Below, piece after piece: positions 35,799-45,283 of a stretch of 64,000 bases of DNA (its first letter is position 1; each line of letters begins with the position of its first letter). The stretch comes from RYN-230 sp963717125 (GTDB lineage Bacteria > Actinomycetota > Actinomycetes > Streptosporangiales > Streptosporangiaceae). A program made the position numbers and the translations under genes. The notes beneath the pieces were generated by a model. It worked only from the letters and a program-made list of their open reading frames with translations, had not been told where the DNA came from and made no database searches. Location: contig CAVQVG010000003.1 of NCBI GenBank assembly GCA_963717125.1, forward strand, positions 186,001 through 250,000. Reading direction: 5' to 3'.

Positions 35799-36734
35799 AT
35801 GGACCACCACCCTCTTCGGGGCCGGCGCAAACGGGTCAAACAGCTCGTCCTGGCTTGTTTGATCGTGGCCCTTGTGACCGGGCTCGTGATTGTCCGGGAG
35901 AGTTTGACCAAGGGAGGAGCACCGCAGATGGCGCCCCCAGCTGGTTACTCAGCAAGCCAGCTCATCTTCGATGACCACTTCTCCGGCACGTCGCTGAATT
36001 CTGCTCACTGGAACACCTTCATGGCCGGTCAGCGTGACCAGATCTGGAACCCGGAAGGCCTTCCTGCTGGTGACTCAGCACCCGGGACTCACTTTCATCA
36101 GACCTATTTTTCTCCCTCTAAGGTGACTGTGAACAACGGACTAACCCTAACCATGGTGCCCGACACCAAGTACTCATCGCTGGGCTACCGGTATCAGTCT
36201 GGCGTGGTGACGACGGCTGGCAGATTCACGCTTCGGAGCGGTTACGTCCTGATCAAAGCCAAGATGTCCGACGCGTCCAGGGGAGGCTGGCCCGCCATCT
36301 GGTTCATTGACCCGAGCAGCGGGGGGGGCAGTCCAGAGATCGACCTGCAGGAAGGTGGATTCATTCCCGCGCGTGTCGGGCTACCGGATGGCACTCCGGA
36401 GAACAACATCTTCGTGTTGACATACCACACGTCATCGGGCAGTGAAACGAGCTTCAGTTACGCCACACCCCAGCCCATGAACACTGGGTTCAATATCTAC
36501 GGGATGCAGTATATCCCTGGCCGCTCCATCAAAACGTACTTCAATGGCAGGCTGGTCGGTTCGTGGACTCGGAATATCAGCACCACTCCCTATGAGATCG
36601 TCATCTGGAACACTCAGGCAAGCGTCAATGCCTCAAGTTTTCACACGACCGGTGAGCCTCCGAATCCGTCGCGCCTGAGCGTGGCCGAAGTTCGGGTATA
36701 TGCCCTGAGCCCTTCCCGCGCATCTCAACCGTAG
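35799..36734 (+). CDS. GH16-family endo-glycosidase, membrane anchored
   Basis: 311 residues from ATG 35799, chosen because GGAGG lies 4-5 nt upstream. A signal anchor (RVKQLVLACLIVALVTGLVI) follows a basic start. The mature domain has GH16 features: LIFDDHFSGTSLNSAHWNTF, a concanavalin-like beta-sandwich, and the catalytic EIDLQE (E-x-D-x-x-E, within SPEIDLQEGGF). The family cleaves beta-1,3/1,4-glucans, agarose-like or galactan chains, or acts as a transglycosylase. Here it probably edits the surface glycan. It is convergent with the large membrane protein gene. Confidence 0.87.
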   Translation: MDHHPLRGRRKRVKQLVLACLIVALVTGLVIVRESLTKGGAPQMAPPAGYSASQLIFDDHFSGTSLNSAHWNTFMAGQRDQIWNPEGLPAGDSAPGTHFHQTYFSPSKVTVNNGLTLTMVPDTKYSSLGYRYQSGVVTTAGRFTLRSGYVLIKAKMSDASRGGWPAIWFIDPSSGGGSPEIDLQEGGFIPARVGLPDGTPENNIFVLTYHTSSGSETSFSYATPQPMNTGFNIYGMQYIPGRSIKTYFNGRLVGSWTRNISTTPYEIVIWNTQASVNASSFHTTGEPPNPSRLSVAEVRVYALSPSRASQP

Positions 36735-36862
36735 GCGCTACGAATAGTCCTCCCGCCAGCGACGAGTAGTAGACGTGATCCGTGGTGAAGCACGTCGCCG
36801 GGAAGGATGGCTCTGACATTCTCACGCTCCCTGTGCTGGTGCCCGCGCTCCTGGAGGAATTG

Positions 36863-39277
36863 CTAAGTGATGGCCCGGAGGATCGTGTTGACATCAACAA
36901 TATCGGTGATCCACGCGGCATAGATGGCAATCACCAGCCCCGCCGCGCCAGTGACGACTCCAAGAAGGACAAGCGGATCCCGGGCAAGCGGCACCAGTCT
37001 GTGCAGGGAAGGCAGGCCCGGGACAAGCTGCAGGCCGTCCATCCGGCGCCGAACCGCAAAGATCACGACTGAGGTCGCAACGGCCCCCAAGGTGAAAGCA
37101 GGGCCTGGGATCAGGCGAAGGTCGAAGAGTGCGCCACCTACGAAAATAGAGATAGCTATAACAGCCAACGTAGTCCCGAGAACACCAATGTTCCGGGCGG
37201 TCGATTTCATCCACAACAATCGCCTTCTGAATAGCAGGATGAGAAGGACGACGGCTGCGCCCAAAATTGCGTCAAAGAGCCCTAGGCCCATCGGATGATA
37301 GCTCCGGAATCCTTTCCGTTCAAATGCAACCCCGAGGCCAGCTGTAGAATAGATGGTCACGGGCCCATGATGGTAGACGGCTGTCAGGCCTGGGACATGC
37401 GCGAACTTGGCAACATCTGCCACGGTGATGCGTGTCGGCTTAGGCGTTTCGCCTTGAGAAATATAATATCCGAGGTATGGTGCCGAGTCAGCTAGGCGTC
37501 TGTCGACGTACAGGTAATCAATATTCAGGGCTTTGACGATTGCGGTCTCCTGAGGGCCCCAAGTCGCTGAGAAGTACAATTGTGCCGGCACGAAGCCTTG
37601 CTGAGGGGCAGTCTTGGGCCACAGCCGTGCTTGACTCTCGAGGAGAACGGCCGGATCACGGTCAGCTACCACGGTACTGCCCGGGGGGAGATGCGTGGCA
37701 GCCCAGTCGACCGCCGCCAAAGTTTCAGGATCCTGTGTGCGAAAGTCGGCTGACACGAGGTAAGGACCTGGGAGACGATTCCAATCGGGGTTGGACCCGA
37801 GCAAGACACCGCCCAGATAGATAATCGTGGTCCCGCCTATCAAAGGTATGAGCACGGCGGCCCGGAAGGGGTCGCGTGTCTGGGCCGGGCGCCGCGTGAC
37901 TCGGGGGTGGCGTTGGATTATCAAGGAACATGACAGTGCGAGTGGGAGGAACAGGAATGTAGAAGCCCGGTTACCCAGCTCACCGACGCTCGGGTAAAAA
38001 TGTGAGGCTGAGGTGATTGGAAAGGCGAGATCCAAGGCGCCCAAGAGACCGAGCATACCGTCTCGGTTACGAAACGCTTGCCGAAGCATGATCCAGGCGC
38101 ATACCAATGCGACAAAGGTGCAAGCGAGTATGTAGATGACTAGGGCCACACGCTCCCAGTCCGGGGGCGGCGGGGTTCCTGCGTACCCGCCGAAGATATG
38201 ATGCCCGCTAGTTCCCCTCACAAAAGCTATCGTAGTTTGTGTAACAGTTGACGCGATTGGCAAAAAATACGCTGCCAGGAGCGGAGTGAGTGCTGCGATA
38301 TAGATGGCAACAACAACACCCATTGCTACCGCGGCACGAGCGATGAGCTTGCGCTCGCCCTTCCGGCTCATCGCCGCCCAGGCAATGAGAAACGCTAGCA
38401 CCATCCAGCTTGTGGCGTGGTGAGTGACCGCACAGGCGATCAGCACCAGCGACGCAATAAGAGAAAGCCTGCGGGCCGCGGCGTAATCGGCCAATTGGGC
38501 TCGGCGCAGCAGGAAGATCCCGCCCAAGCCCAACGTCAGAGCCAGCGTTTGATAGGCGAACCCAGAGTTGAAAGAGTAGAACTCCGGGGAAACAGCGTAA
38601 AAGGCGACTACCAAAGATGCGCCGCGGCGTGAAGGGCTGACAAGAAGGGCGGAATGATAGATTAGCAGGACTAGGAGCAGTCGGCACAGTAGAACGACAA
38701 GAGACATTGCCAGCACGACAGGCAGGCCAGTTAGGCGGATCACAACGCCGGTAAAAATCTCAAGTCCCGGGTAGTATGGACTTACCCGCAAACTCGGATT
38801 GGGTGAGAATAGACCACTCCCCCGCAATAGATTCATGAGCGACTGGGCGTGCAGATGCTCGTCGTACCCGGCTAGCACGATTGGACTGGACATTCGATAG
38901 ACCAGCGCTGGATATAGGCCGAGGATGGCGACAGTAATCTCCCTCAGAGAACCCAGTCGCCGGACCATTAGTACTGTCAGGAAAATCGCGAATGGCACCA
39001 CAGTGCCGACAAAGAACAGCATCTCCCCTACGCCCGGATGTCGTGGGGCGACAGCCATCGCGACACCTTCAGCGAGCAGGCCGAGGCCAGTGGTCGCGCA
39101 GACCACCCCGCCGAGAAAGCGCCTTCGGCCACGGCGACGCATTCCAAACGCATCGAGTGCCCGATGCCATGTCTTGTTCTGAACCAGACCCACGGACGGC
39201 AAGGCCTCTGTAGCTGAACCCAGGGAGCGGCGCTCTCTTGGCCTTGCGCGATCGGACCTCAACAGGCGGACCTCCAA
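36863..39277 (-). CDS. large polytopic membrane protein, GT-C-like
   Basis: 804 residues with many hydrophobic helices. A conserved periplasmic-type loop holds YDEHLHAQSLMNLLRGSGLF and RVSPYYPGLEIFTGVVIRLT, resembling acidic first-loop sites of GT-C glycosyltransferases. A soluble domain sits between the last helices (AVDWAATHLPPGSTVVADRD, then DYLYVDRRLADSAPYLGYYI). It may polymerise or ligate polyprenyl-linked sugar units. The start is TTG 39277 or ATG 39145. Base composition is lower in GC than neighbours, suggesting recent acquisition. A functional analogue, not clearly orthologous, lies at 61754-63877. Confidence 0.72.
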   Translation of the reverse strand: MEVRLLRSDRARPRERRSLGSATEALPSVGLVQNKTWHRALDAFGMRRRGRRRFLGGVVCATTGLGLLAEGVAMAVAPRHPGVGEMLFFVGTVVPFAIFLTVLMVRRLGSLREITVAILGLYPALVYRMSSPIVLAGYDEHLHAQSLMNLLRGSGLFSPNPSLRVSPYYPGLEIFTGVVIRLTGLPVVLAMSLVVLLCRLLLVLLIYHSALLVSPSRRGASLVVAFYAVSPEFYSFNSGFAYQTLALTLGLGGIFLLRRAQLADYAAARRLSLIASLVLIACAVTHHATSWMVLAFLIAWAAMSRKGERKLIARAAVAMGVVVAIYIAALTPLLAAYFLPIASTVTQTTIAFVRGTSGHHIFGGYAGTPPPPDWERVALVIYILACTFVALVCAWIMLRQAFRNRDGMLGLLGALDLAFPITSASHFYPSVGELGNRASTFLFLPLALSCSLIIQRHPRVTRRPAQTRDPFRAAVLIPLIGGTTIIYLGGVLLGSNPDWNRLPGPYLVSADFRTQDPETLAAVDWAATHLPPGSTVVADRDPAVLLESQARLWPKTAPQQGFVPAQLYFSATWGPQETAIVKALNIDYLYVDRRLADSAPYLGYYISQGETPKPTRITVADVAKFAHVPGLTAVYHHGPVTIYSTAGLGVAFERKGFRSYHPMGLGLFDAILGAAVVLLILLFRRRLLWMKSTARNIGVLGTTLAVIAISIFVGGALFDLRLIPGPAFTLGAVATSVVIFAVRRRMDGLQLVPGLPSLHRLVPLARDPLVLLGVVTGAAGLVIAIYAAWITDIVDVNTILRAIT

Positions 39278-40009
39278 GTTCTCTCCAGTATGTCAGGGGA
39301 TTTCACCTAGCCTCGACACCACCGAGTTGACCAATTCCCCGGTTTCGAGCGACCGTCCGGAACGACAGCCCCGCATCGCCCCGATCAGGCTGTCCGTCGC
39401 CGAGACCGCGCCCGGCTGACCCCGCCTGGCCCCCCAGACGCTCGCCGGGCTGGTCACCCGCCCCGCCTCGCCTTCACGCTGCGCTGGTCCGCCCGTTGAC
39501 GCCGCGACACCGGCCGCCGCCCGCCCCACCACCACAGCACCCGCCTCAACGCCGCAGGCCACCTGACCTAGACAACCAGAAGGAGATGACAGCGCTTATA
39601 GCCGGCACGCGGCTGCGTCACATTACGCTGAGCGGCGGCACGACCACAAATCGAAACCTCAACTGTAACATGACGCAAGTCAGTTATACCTGAAATCAGC
39701 TACCACATACACCACTCCCGTAGAGGATGAACTCGGGAACAAGCCATATCGCGAGCCGCCTCTTTCGTAATCCTGCGCTGGCATGATATTTTCCCTCAAG
39801 TACTTGACAAAAACGGGCTCAACAGCTTCCACGCAGCTGAGCACCTCCGCCGCTCGAGCCGACGTAGATCATTAACGAGGTCTCTATTTTTGGGCATCCT
39901 CCGGATTCATGGAAACAGCAATCTCAGCACGTTCGGCGACGACCTCCACGTACTGCAGATCATTCCCACTGCACTAGCACATCGCGAAATCTGGTTATAA
40001 GGAAGAGAC
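39278..40009. other. low-GC gap with a probable transposase relic
   Basis: About 730 bp. On the plus strand, 39360-39566 reads in pieces like the end of an IS4-type transposase (FTLRWSAR, then RRDTGRRPPHHHSTRLNAAG), broken by stops. From 39600 on the sequence is AT-richer and shows nothing recognisable. Confidence 0.35.
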
Positions 40010-41026
40010 TTGGACGAGTATTCGGCTGGCATGCGGAGCTTTCCTTCTGTATCGGTAGTCATCTCGGCATGCTCGATGGATCGCTGGGATAGCCTGCGTG
40101 AGGCGGTAGAGTCAGTTCGGGCGCAGACCGTCCAGGTCCTCCAGACGGTGGTAGTGATTGATCATAATCCTGTGTTGATGGCTAAGGCTGTCAGTGAGCT
40201 GCCGGAGGTCACGGTGATCGCTAACGCGGGCATTCGCGGGGCCTCCGGTGCGCGCAATACAGGAGCGGCCGCATCGCGGGGAGAGATACTGGCATTCTTG
40301 GATGATGACGCTATCGCCTCCCCTCATTGGCTGGAATCTCTGCTGCAACACTTTAAGGACCCTAAGGTTGTGGGCGCGGGCGGTTGACCGGAGCCGTTGT
40401 GGGAGACGCGCCGACCGCAGTGGTTCCCTCAGGAGTTCGACTGGGCAGTCGGCTGCTCCTACATGGGAATGCCTGAAAGCGCTACCATGGTGAGGAACGT
40501 CTGGAGCAACACTATGGCTATACGCCGACAGGCTTTTGACGCGGTTGGCGGTTTCCGTGATGACTTCGGGAAGATTGGTGCCTGGTCTCGCCCTGAAGAT
40601 ACCGACCTGTGCCTGCGGACGGCAGAACGCGAAGGTGGGGGAACCTGGATCTATGAGCCGAATGCAATCGTCGGCCACCGAGTCCCGGCGGAACGCACCA
40701 CCCTCAGCTATTTCCTCAGGAGGTGTTATTACGAAGGTCAAGGTAAGGCAACATTGGCTTCCCTGAATGGTATTAGCGAGAGCATCTCTACAGAACGACG
40801 ATACACGCGATATGTGCTGCCCTATGGGATTGTTCGTGGGCTGTGGGAAACGGCTTGTGGAGACGCTTCAGGCGCGGCGCGCAGCCTCGCTATTGTAGCG
40901 GGTACATCATTCGCCATCGTCGGCTTCCTTGCTGATGGTGCAGTTGGGTATGTGGTGGCACGCCATGGAGCTGGGCGACTGGCCGCCGCTTCGGTGACGA
41001 GGCGGCGGCCAGTGAGTCGGCATTGA
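40010..41026 (+). pseudogene. GT2 glycosyltransferase interrupted by an in-frame TGA
   Basis: The frame is open and coherent from 40010 (TTG; ATG at 40031 is an alternative) to 41026 except for TGA at 40385-40387. Before it lie VSVVISACSMDRWDSLREAV, the acceptor-loop SGARNTG and the DxD motif AFLDDDA. After it lie RRPQWFPQEFDWAVGCSYMG and SRPEDTDLCLRTAEREGGG. The intact paralogue at 58621-59592 has Arg where this gene has TGA, so a CGA-to-TGA change is likely. The C-terminal half might be re-initiated, but both halves are needed for a GT-A fold. Confidence 0.8.
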
Positions 41027-41078
41027 ATGCCGTCACCTTCTAGCTCTGCTTCCCGGCCGTAGCCGACGGGTTTCTGCC

Positions 41079-42254
41079 CTAGAGGGGCGGATCCGTCCGG
41101 GAGGGCCGGGCAAGCCGCCCGGCCGACGTCAGGTAAATCTGTGCGAGTTGGTCGGCACAGGAATTCCACGTCGGTAGCTCGGCAGGATCCACCAGGCAAG
41201 GCGACGACATCGCCTTGACTATGTCACGTGCGACCCTGGCGGCAGGCGCACCCGGAGTCACTCCACGAACCCATCCATCTGTGACAAGCTCCCCGATGCC
41301 TGCTACGTCATAACCGACGACCGGGCGCCCGGCAGTCAACGCCTCCATCACTGCTACCGGGTGTGCCTCATAGTCCGATAGCGCGACCACGACGCTCGAC
41401 TTGGCCAGAGCTTCAGCCATGGCGCCGCGATCCGCGGACGGTAGGGAGGTAATACTTACCCGGTCAGAGACACCCAGCCGCCGAGCGAGTTCCCGCAGTT
41501 CCGGCTTGTACGGGCCACTTCCGATCACGACTAGATGGGCCTTCGGAACGTCGCGCATAACATGCGGCAGGGCCTCGATGACTCTGTGATGGCCCTTGTA
41601 TCGCTCCAGGCGGCCACTGGACACGATCCGGCCTGGTATGGCGACAGTCCCCGCGGGAGGCGGCGGCAACGTGCCGCCATTGCGGATCACGGTAACGGGT
41701 TTGCCTCTCAGGCGGGCCTGCTCGGACAGAGTCTGGGCCTCGAACCGACTCACGCCAACGAGCGACACCGCGTTTCGCAGCAGCAACCCGGCCAGCCGCC
41801 ACTGGGTGGATCGCAGCGCGTTACGGTGCCACAGCGAGTGGCCACCAGTATGGAAAGTTACCAGGTAGGGGGTGCCGGCACGCCGGGCGGCGAGCATCGC
41901 CAACACCGGTACGGCTGTATGAATCCCCTGGCAGTGCACGAGATCCCAGCGCTCACGCTGCCCAACCACGGCAGCGATCCGCGGCGCGAGGTAGTAGTCT
42001 CGGCCGGGCGGCCAGGAAGGAACGCGCAACACCCTGATGCCATCGAGGACTTCATCGCGGGGAAGCCTGCGGGTCCGGTCAGTCGCGAGCACAGTGATGT
42101 CGAAGCCTTCGAGTGCCGTCAGCCGCCGCGCGACCTCGTAGACGTGCGTCTCGATCCCACCCAGGTACGGCAGGTAATTCGTGCACACCATGAGGACGCG
42201 CAGGGTTCTGTCCGACGGCAGCCTCGTCCCGTCAACGGAAGCGGTCGCCGCCAT
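41079..42254 (-). CDS. GT4-family glycosyltransferase
   Basis: 391 residues of a GT-B fold enzyme. The N-terminal domain has LMVCTNYLPYLGGIETHVYE, the glycine-rich acceptor loop of GT4. The C-terminal donor domain has RIVSSGRLERYKGHHRVIEA and the sugar-nucleotide motif SDYEAHPVAVMEALTAGRPV (the E-x7-E region). Nucleotide-sugar transfer to a lipid-linked or growing glycan is expected in the cytoplasm. It is followed 51 nt upstream by a second GT4 on the same strand. A fragment of a duplicate lies at 35414-35542. Confidence 0.9.
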   Translation of the reverse strand: MAATASVDGTRLPSDRTLRVLMVCTNYLPYLGGIETHVYEVARRLTALEGFDITVLATDRTRRLPRDEVLDGIRVLRVPSWPPGRDYYLAPRIAAVVGQRERWDLVHCQGIHTAVPVLAMLAARRAGTPYLVTFHTGGHSLWHRNALRSTQWRLAGLLLRNAVSLVGVSRFEAQTLSEQARLRGKPVTVIRNGGTLPPPPAGTVAIPGRIVSSGRLERYKGHHRVIEALPHVMRDVPKAHLVVIGSGPYKPELRELARRLGVSDRVSITSLPSADRGAMAEALAKSSVVVALSDYEAHPVAVMEALTAGRPVVGYDVAGIGELVTDGWVRGVTPGAPAARVARDIVKAMSSPCLVDPAELPTWNSCADQLAQIYLTSAGRLARPSRTDPPL

Positions 42255-42305
42255 AACGTTGCCTCTGTGATTCTCTGGCTTACCATGCCGCCCACTTGTG
42301 CAGCG

Positions 42306-43580
42306 TCACCTCGGCTGTTGCGTTGTGGGAGATCGGGGGGCGACCCGAGCATAAACGGCTTCGAGCCGCTCTGCGACTGCGGAAGCTGTGAACGCGCGCA
42401 CCTTCTCCAGCGCGCCTGCACCGAGCTGGGCACGCAGACCGCCATCCGCAAGCACGCGGCCCATGGCCGCCGCGAGCTCACGATCGTTCCCCGGAGGCAC
42501 GAGCAGCCCGCTCTCTCCGTCAACGATGAGGTCCACTATCCCGCCGATCGATGTCGTGATCACGGGACGCCCGGCGGCCATCGCCTCAAGGACCGTGGTC
42601 GGGCATGCATCAGGCACAACCGAAGGCAAGACGGCGAAGAGGCAGCGCCGGAACGCGGCCAAGACGTGTTCATGCGGCCAGTCCAGGTGCACCTCGGCGC
42701 CGGTAGGGAGCTGCGTCGGGGTGTCCGGCGTACGTCGCCCGACAAGCATCAGCCGCGGACGGTGCCTGCCGAGCGATTCGTAGGCGCGTAGCAGTGCTGG
42801 CACACCCTTCCTAGTCGAGAGCTCGCCGACGAAGAGCAGAAAATCTGCCTCGGGCAACGCCGACGGAGCGCCGCTAACCACTTCCTCTGCCGGATCGGCA
42901 TTCGGCCGCACCACGGCAGAGTCAAGGACGAAATTGGGGATAACGCTGCTGCCCGGGCCGTCCCGGATGTTGTTGCCGATGGCGACGGCACGGCTTACGC
43001 TGACCACGTGGTCAATGGCGTGGTCCTTCCATACGCGCATCACCGCCGTGGCGACCACGGTCATGGGACCCACCACGCGGCCGTAGTGGGTGGTGGCGCA
43101 CGGCAAGCAGCGTGCCATGGAAGGGCCCTCACAGATAGAGTCCCCGCGCATCAGCTGCTTCGTTGCGCAGACTTGGCTGAAGTCGTGAAGCGTCAGCACG
43201 AGCCCAAAATGCGGCCCCGTAGCGGAGTGCCGCCGCAGCGCCAGCGCACTGTTGACGGCCCAGTTATGAGCGTGGATAACGTCCGGGCGCTCCCGCCGGA
43301 CGATCCGGGCCAGCTCACGGACCCCCACAGGATCCGGGACTGGCGGGTGGTGCAGACGGCCAGTCGAGTACACACCCGGCAGGCGCATGGCCATGGTCGC
43401 GAACCTGTGCACGCGCACTCCCGATGGGAGCACCTCTTCGTCCAGGATGCCAGCCACATGCTGGGTGGCGACCGCGACCTCATGACCGCGGTCGGCGAGA
43501 GTGTTCGCGAGATTGAACACGTGCTGCTCCTCACCGCCAATGTCCGGCGGGAAGAACTGGGCGAGTAGGAGGATACGCAC
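42306..43580 (-). CDS. GT4-family glycosyltransferase
   Basis: 424 residues. LLLAQFFPPDIGGEEQHVFN opens the acceptor domain; FLLFVGELSTRKGVPALLRA and VPDACPTTVLEAMAAGRPVI mark the donor domain with its conserved glutamates. A Cys-containing insertion (CATKQLMRGDSICEGPSMAR, CLPC) resembles a small structural cluster seen in some GT4 enzymes. GTG 43580 is the start. It is probably co-transcribed with the GT4 at 41079-42254, both acting in the same repeat-unit assembly. Confidence 0.88.
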   Translation of the reverse strand: MRILLLAQFFPPDIGGEEQHVFNLANTLADRGHEVAVATQHVAGILDEEVLPSGVRVHRFATMAMRLPGVYSTGRLHHPPVPDPVGVRELARIVRRERPDVIHAHNWAVNSALALRRHSATGPHFGLVLTLHDFSQVCATKQLMRGDSICEGPSMARCLPCATTHYGRVVGPMTVVATAVMRVWKDHAIDHVVSVSRAVAIGNNIRDGPGSSVIPNFVLDSAVVRPNADPAEEVVSGAPSALPEADFLLFVGELSTRKGVPALLRAYESLGRHRPRLMLVGRRTPDTPTQLPTGAEVHLDWPHEHVLAAFRRCLFAVLPSVVPDACPTTVLEAMAAGRPVITTSIGGIVDLIVDGESGLLVPPGNDRELAAAMGRVLADGGLRAQLGAGALEKVRAFTASAVAERLEAVYARVAPRSPTTQQPR

Positions 43581-44077
43581 TAGTCGGCCTCAGTCGTCAG
43601 CTCGAGGTTAGCCCGGGAACGACAGTCAGCACCGGCACGCCCAACAACCGGTGCGCCGCGGGAGGCGAAGACCCGGCGGCGACTTCCGCTCGGAGCACTT
43701 GGACCGTCACGAAGTCGCCGTATCATCGCTTCCTGCAGCTGCCCCGCGGTCGGGGCGGCGAACGGAAGAGAGCAGAGCCGCCACTTCGCTAGCATTCAGC
43801 CAGTCATATCGGACCAGGCAGTCGAGCATGGACATTGAGCGCGTCTCCTCTCTCAACAGCGCTTACACACTAGCCTCTCGCATCGATCAGATCGAAAAGA
43901 AGTTTTCTATGCGGCTGCTCGCTGCGTCTCGATGCCAACGTGGGGGAACAGGGTCTGCATGCCGATGCGCAGGGTTTCGTAGTCACGGTTGACGGCGGTC
44001 CAGATCTTGAGTTGGCAGCCCATCCGGGGGCTGTGGATTCCGGCCAGGGATGGGCGCGATGACGTGGTCGCGGAGCA
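43581..44077. other. gap with unidentified decayed sequence
   Basis: About 500 bp. The minus strand at 43907-44000 reads WTAVNRDYETLRIGMQTLF, which looks protein-like but matches nothing I recognise. The segment ends at a relic of an insertion sequence. Confidence 0.35.
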
Positions 44078-44231
44078 AGGCCTCGGCATAGTCGCGTTAT
44101 GTCCGTTTTGTTCATGCCGGGTTGAGTCGGAGGGCCTCGGGGGTCCTGGTGGCGTCCCGGGCGTGGTGCGTGCGGGCGGCTGTGATGCTAGCGTGCCCGG
44201 CCGTCTGGAGGATCGCGATGGCGCGCAGATC
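44078..44231 (-). pseudogene. ISAs1-type transposase C-terminus and terminal repeat, relic
   Basis: The terminal sequence ggcctcggcatag (44079-44091) matches both ends of the complete element at 45284-46638. Beside it the minus strand reads AILQTAGHASITAARTHHAR, then a Leu-Asn-Pro end, matching the end of the intact transposase (ITLLRQAGHHSIAAACRHHA). The rest of the copy is gone. Confidence 0.75.
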
Positions 44232-44347
44232 GTGGCTGCCAGGCGATCTGGCTATGGCTGTCAGGGCGCTTGGGGCGCATCCTGTGAAGTGCGCAGAGTG
44301 AGCGCGCGTGGCCAGCATGCCGGGTTCTGGCCGGCGAGGAGGGATGC

Positions 44348-45193
44348 ATGGAAAGCGCGCCGAGCAGGACGGCGATGTTTGCGGCCGTGTCGCGTGGATT
44401 GTTTCGCCTGGAGACGGCGTCGCCGTGGGTACTAGACGATGTGCTGGCCCTGGTGCTTGTCGGCCCGGTATGGCAGCAGCTGCGAGAGCGGTTCGATCCG
44501 CTGTTCCCCGGCCCGGTCCGTCGCGAGGCCCGCGCGGCCGTCTGCACCCGCAGCCGGTATGCCGAGGACCGGCTGGCTGCTGGCGCCTTCGGGCAGTACG
44601 TGATTCTTGGCGCGGGGCTTGACTCGTTCGCGTGGCGGCGGCCGGATCTGCTCGGCTCGCTGACGGTGTTCGAGGTTGATCACCCTGCCTCCCAGGTCTG
44701 GAAGCTCGAGCGGGTCAGGGATCTCGGCCTGCCGCTCAGCGACTCGCAGGTATTCGTGCCGGCTGATTTCGAGGCCGAACCGGTTCAGGATGTTCTGGGC
44801 GCGGCCGGGTTCGACTGGGCGCAGCCGGCGATGTTCTGCTGGACGGGTGTCGCTCCCTATCTGACGGCGCAGGCGATCGAGTTGACGCTGCGCACGATCG
44901 CGGCGGCTGCTCCCGGGTCTGAGGTGGTGTTCTCCTACCGGGCCGAGGACTGTGTGCTCGACGACGCGGGGACGGAATACGCCCGGACCTACACGCCGAT
45001 CGCGGCTTCTGTCGGCGAGCCTCTCCAGCCCGGCTGGCCGGCATCCGAGATCGAGGCGCTGATCAGCCGGTGCGGGCTCAAGGTCGTGGACCATCCCGCA
45101 CGTGCAGACCTCCAGCAGCGGTACTTCGCCGGCCGCACCGACGGGCTGCGGCCCTCTACCTTCGAGACCCTGGTAGCCGCGCGGGTCACCTGA
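44348..45193 (+). CDS. class I SAM methyltransferase (TIGR00027/LCM-like)
   Basis: 281 residues. The family signature is clear: TRSRYAEDRLAAGAFGQYVI, LGAGLDSFAWRRP (SAM-binding glycine loop), VFEVDHPASQVWKLER and CWTGVAPYLTAQAIE. These proteins resemble leucine carboxyl methyltransferases and in actinobacteria are O-methyltransferases of varied substrates. It lies between an IS relic and a complete IS, so it may have been moved with them. ATG 44348 is chosen. The substrate is not deducible. Confidence 0.87.
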   Translation: MESAPSRTAMFAAVSRGLFRLETASPWVLDDVLALVLVGPVWQQLRERFDPLFPGPVRREARAAVCTRSRYAEDRLAAGAFGQYVILGAGLDSFAWRRPDLLGSLTVFEVDHPASQVWKLERVRDLGLPLSDSQVFVPADFEAEPVQDVLGAAGFDWAQPAMFCWTGVAPYLTAQAIELTLRTIAAAAPGSEVVFSYRAEDCVLDDAGTEYARTYTPIAASVGEPLQPGWPASEIEALISRCGLKVVDHPARADLQQRYFAGRTDGLRPSTFETLVAARVT

Positions 45194-45283
45194 GCGAGCG
45201 CAGGCCACGTCCGGCAACCTCACCGTCGTTGACGGCCAGGCGGTGAAGGTACGGCAGGCGAGTACAGCAACCTCCAGGGCCCC

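Noticed and set aside
40385..40387. Selenocysteine codon in the GT2
   Set aside because: Glycosyltransferases do not use selenocysteine, the paralogue has Arg there, and no SECIS-like hairpin is evident right after the TGA.
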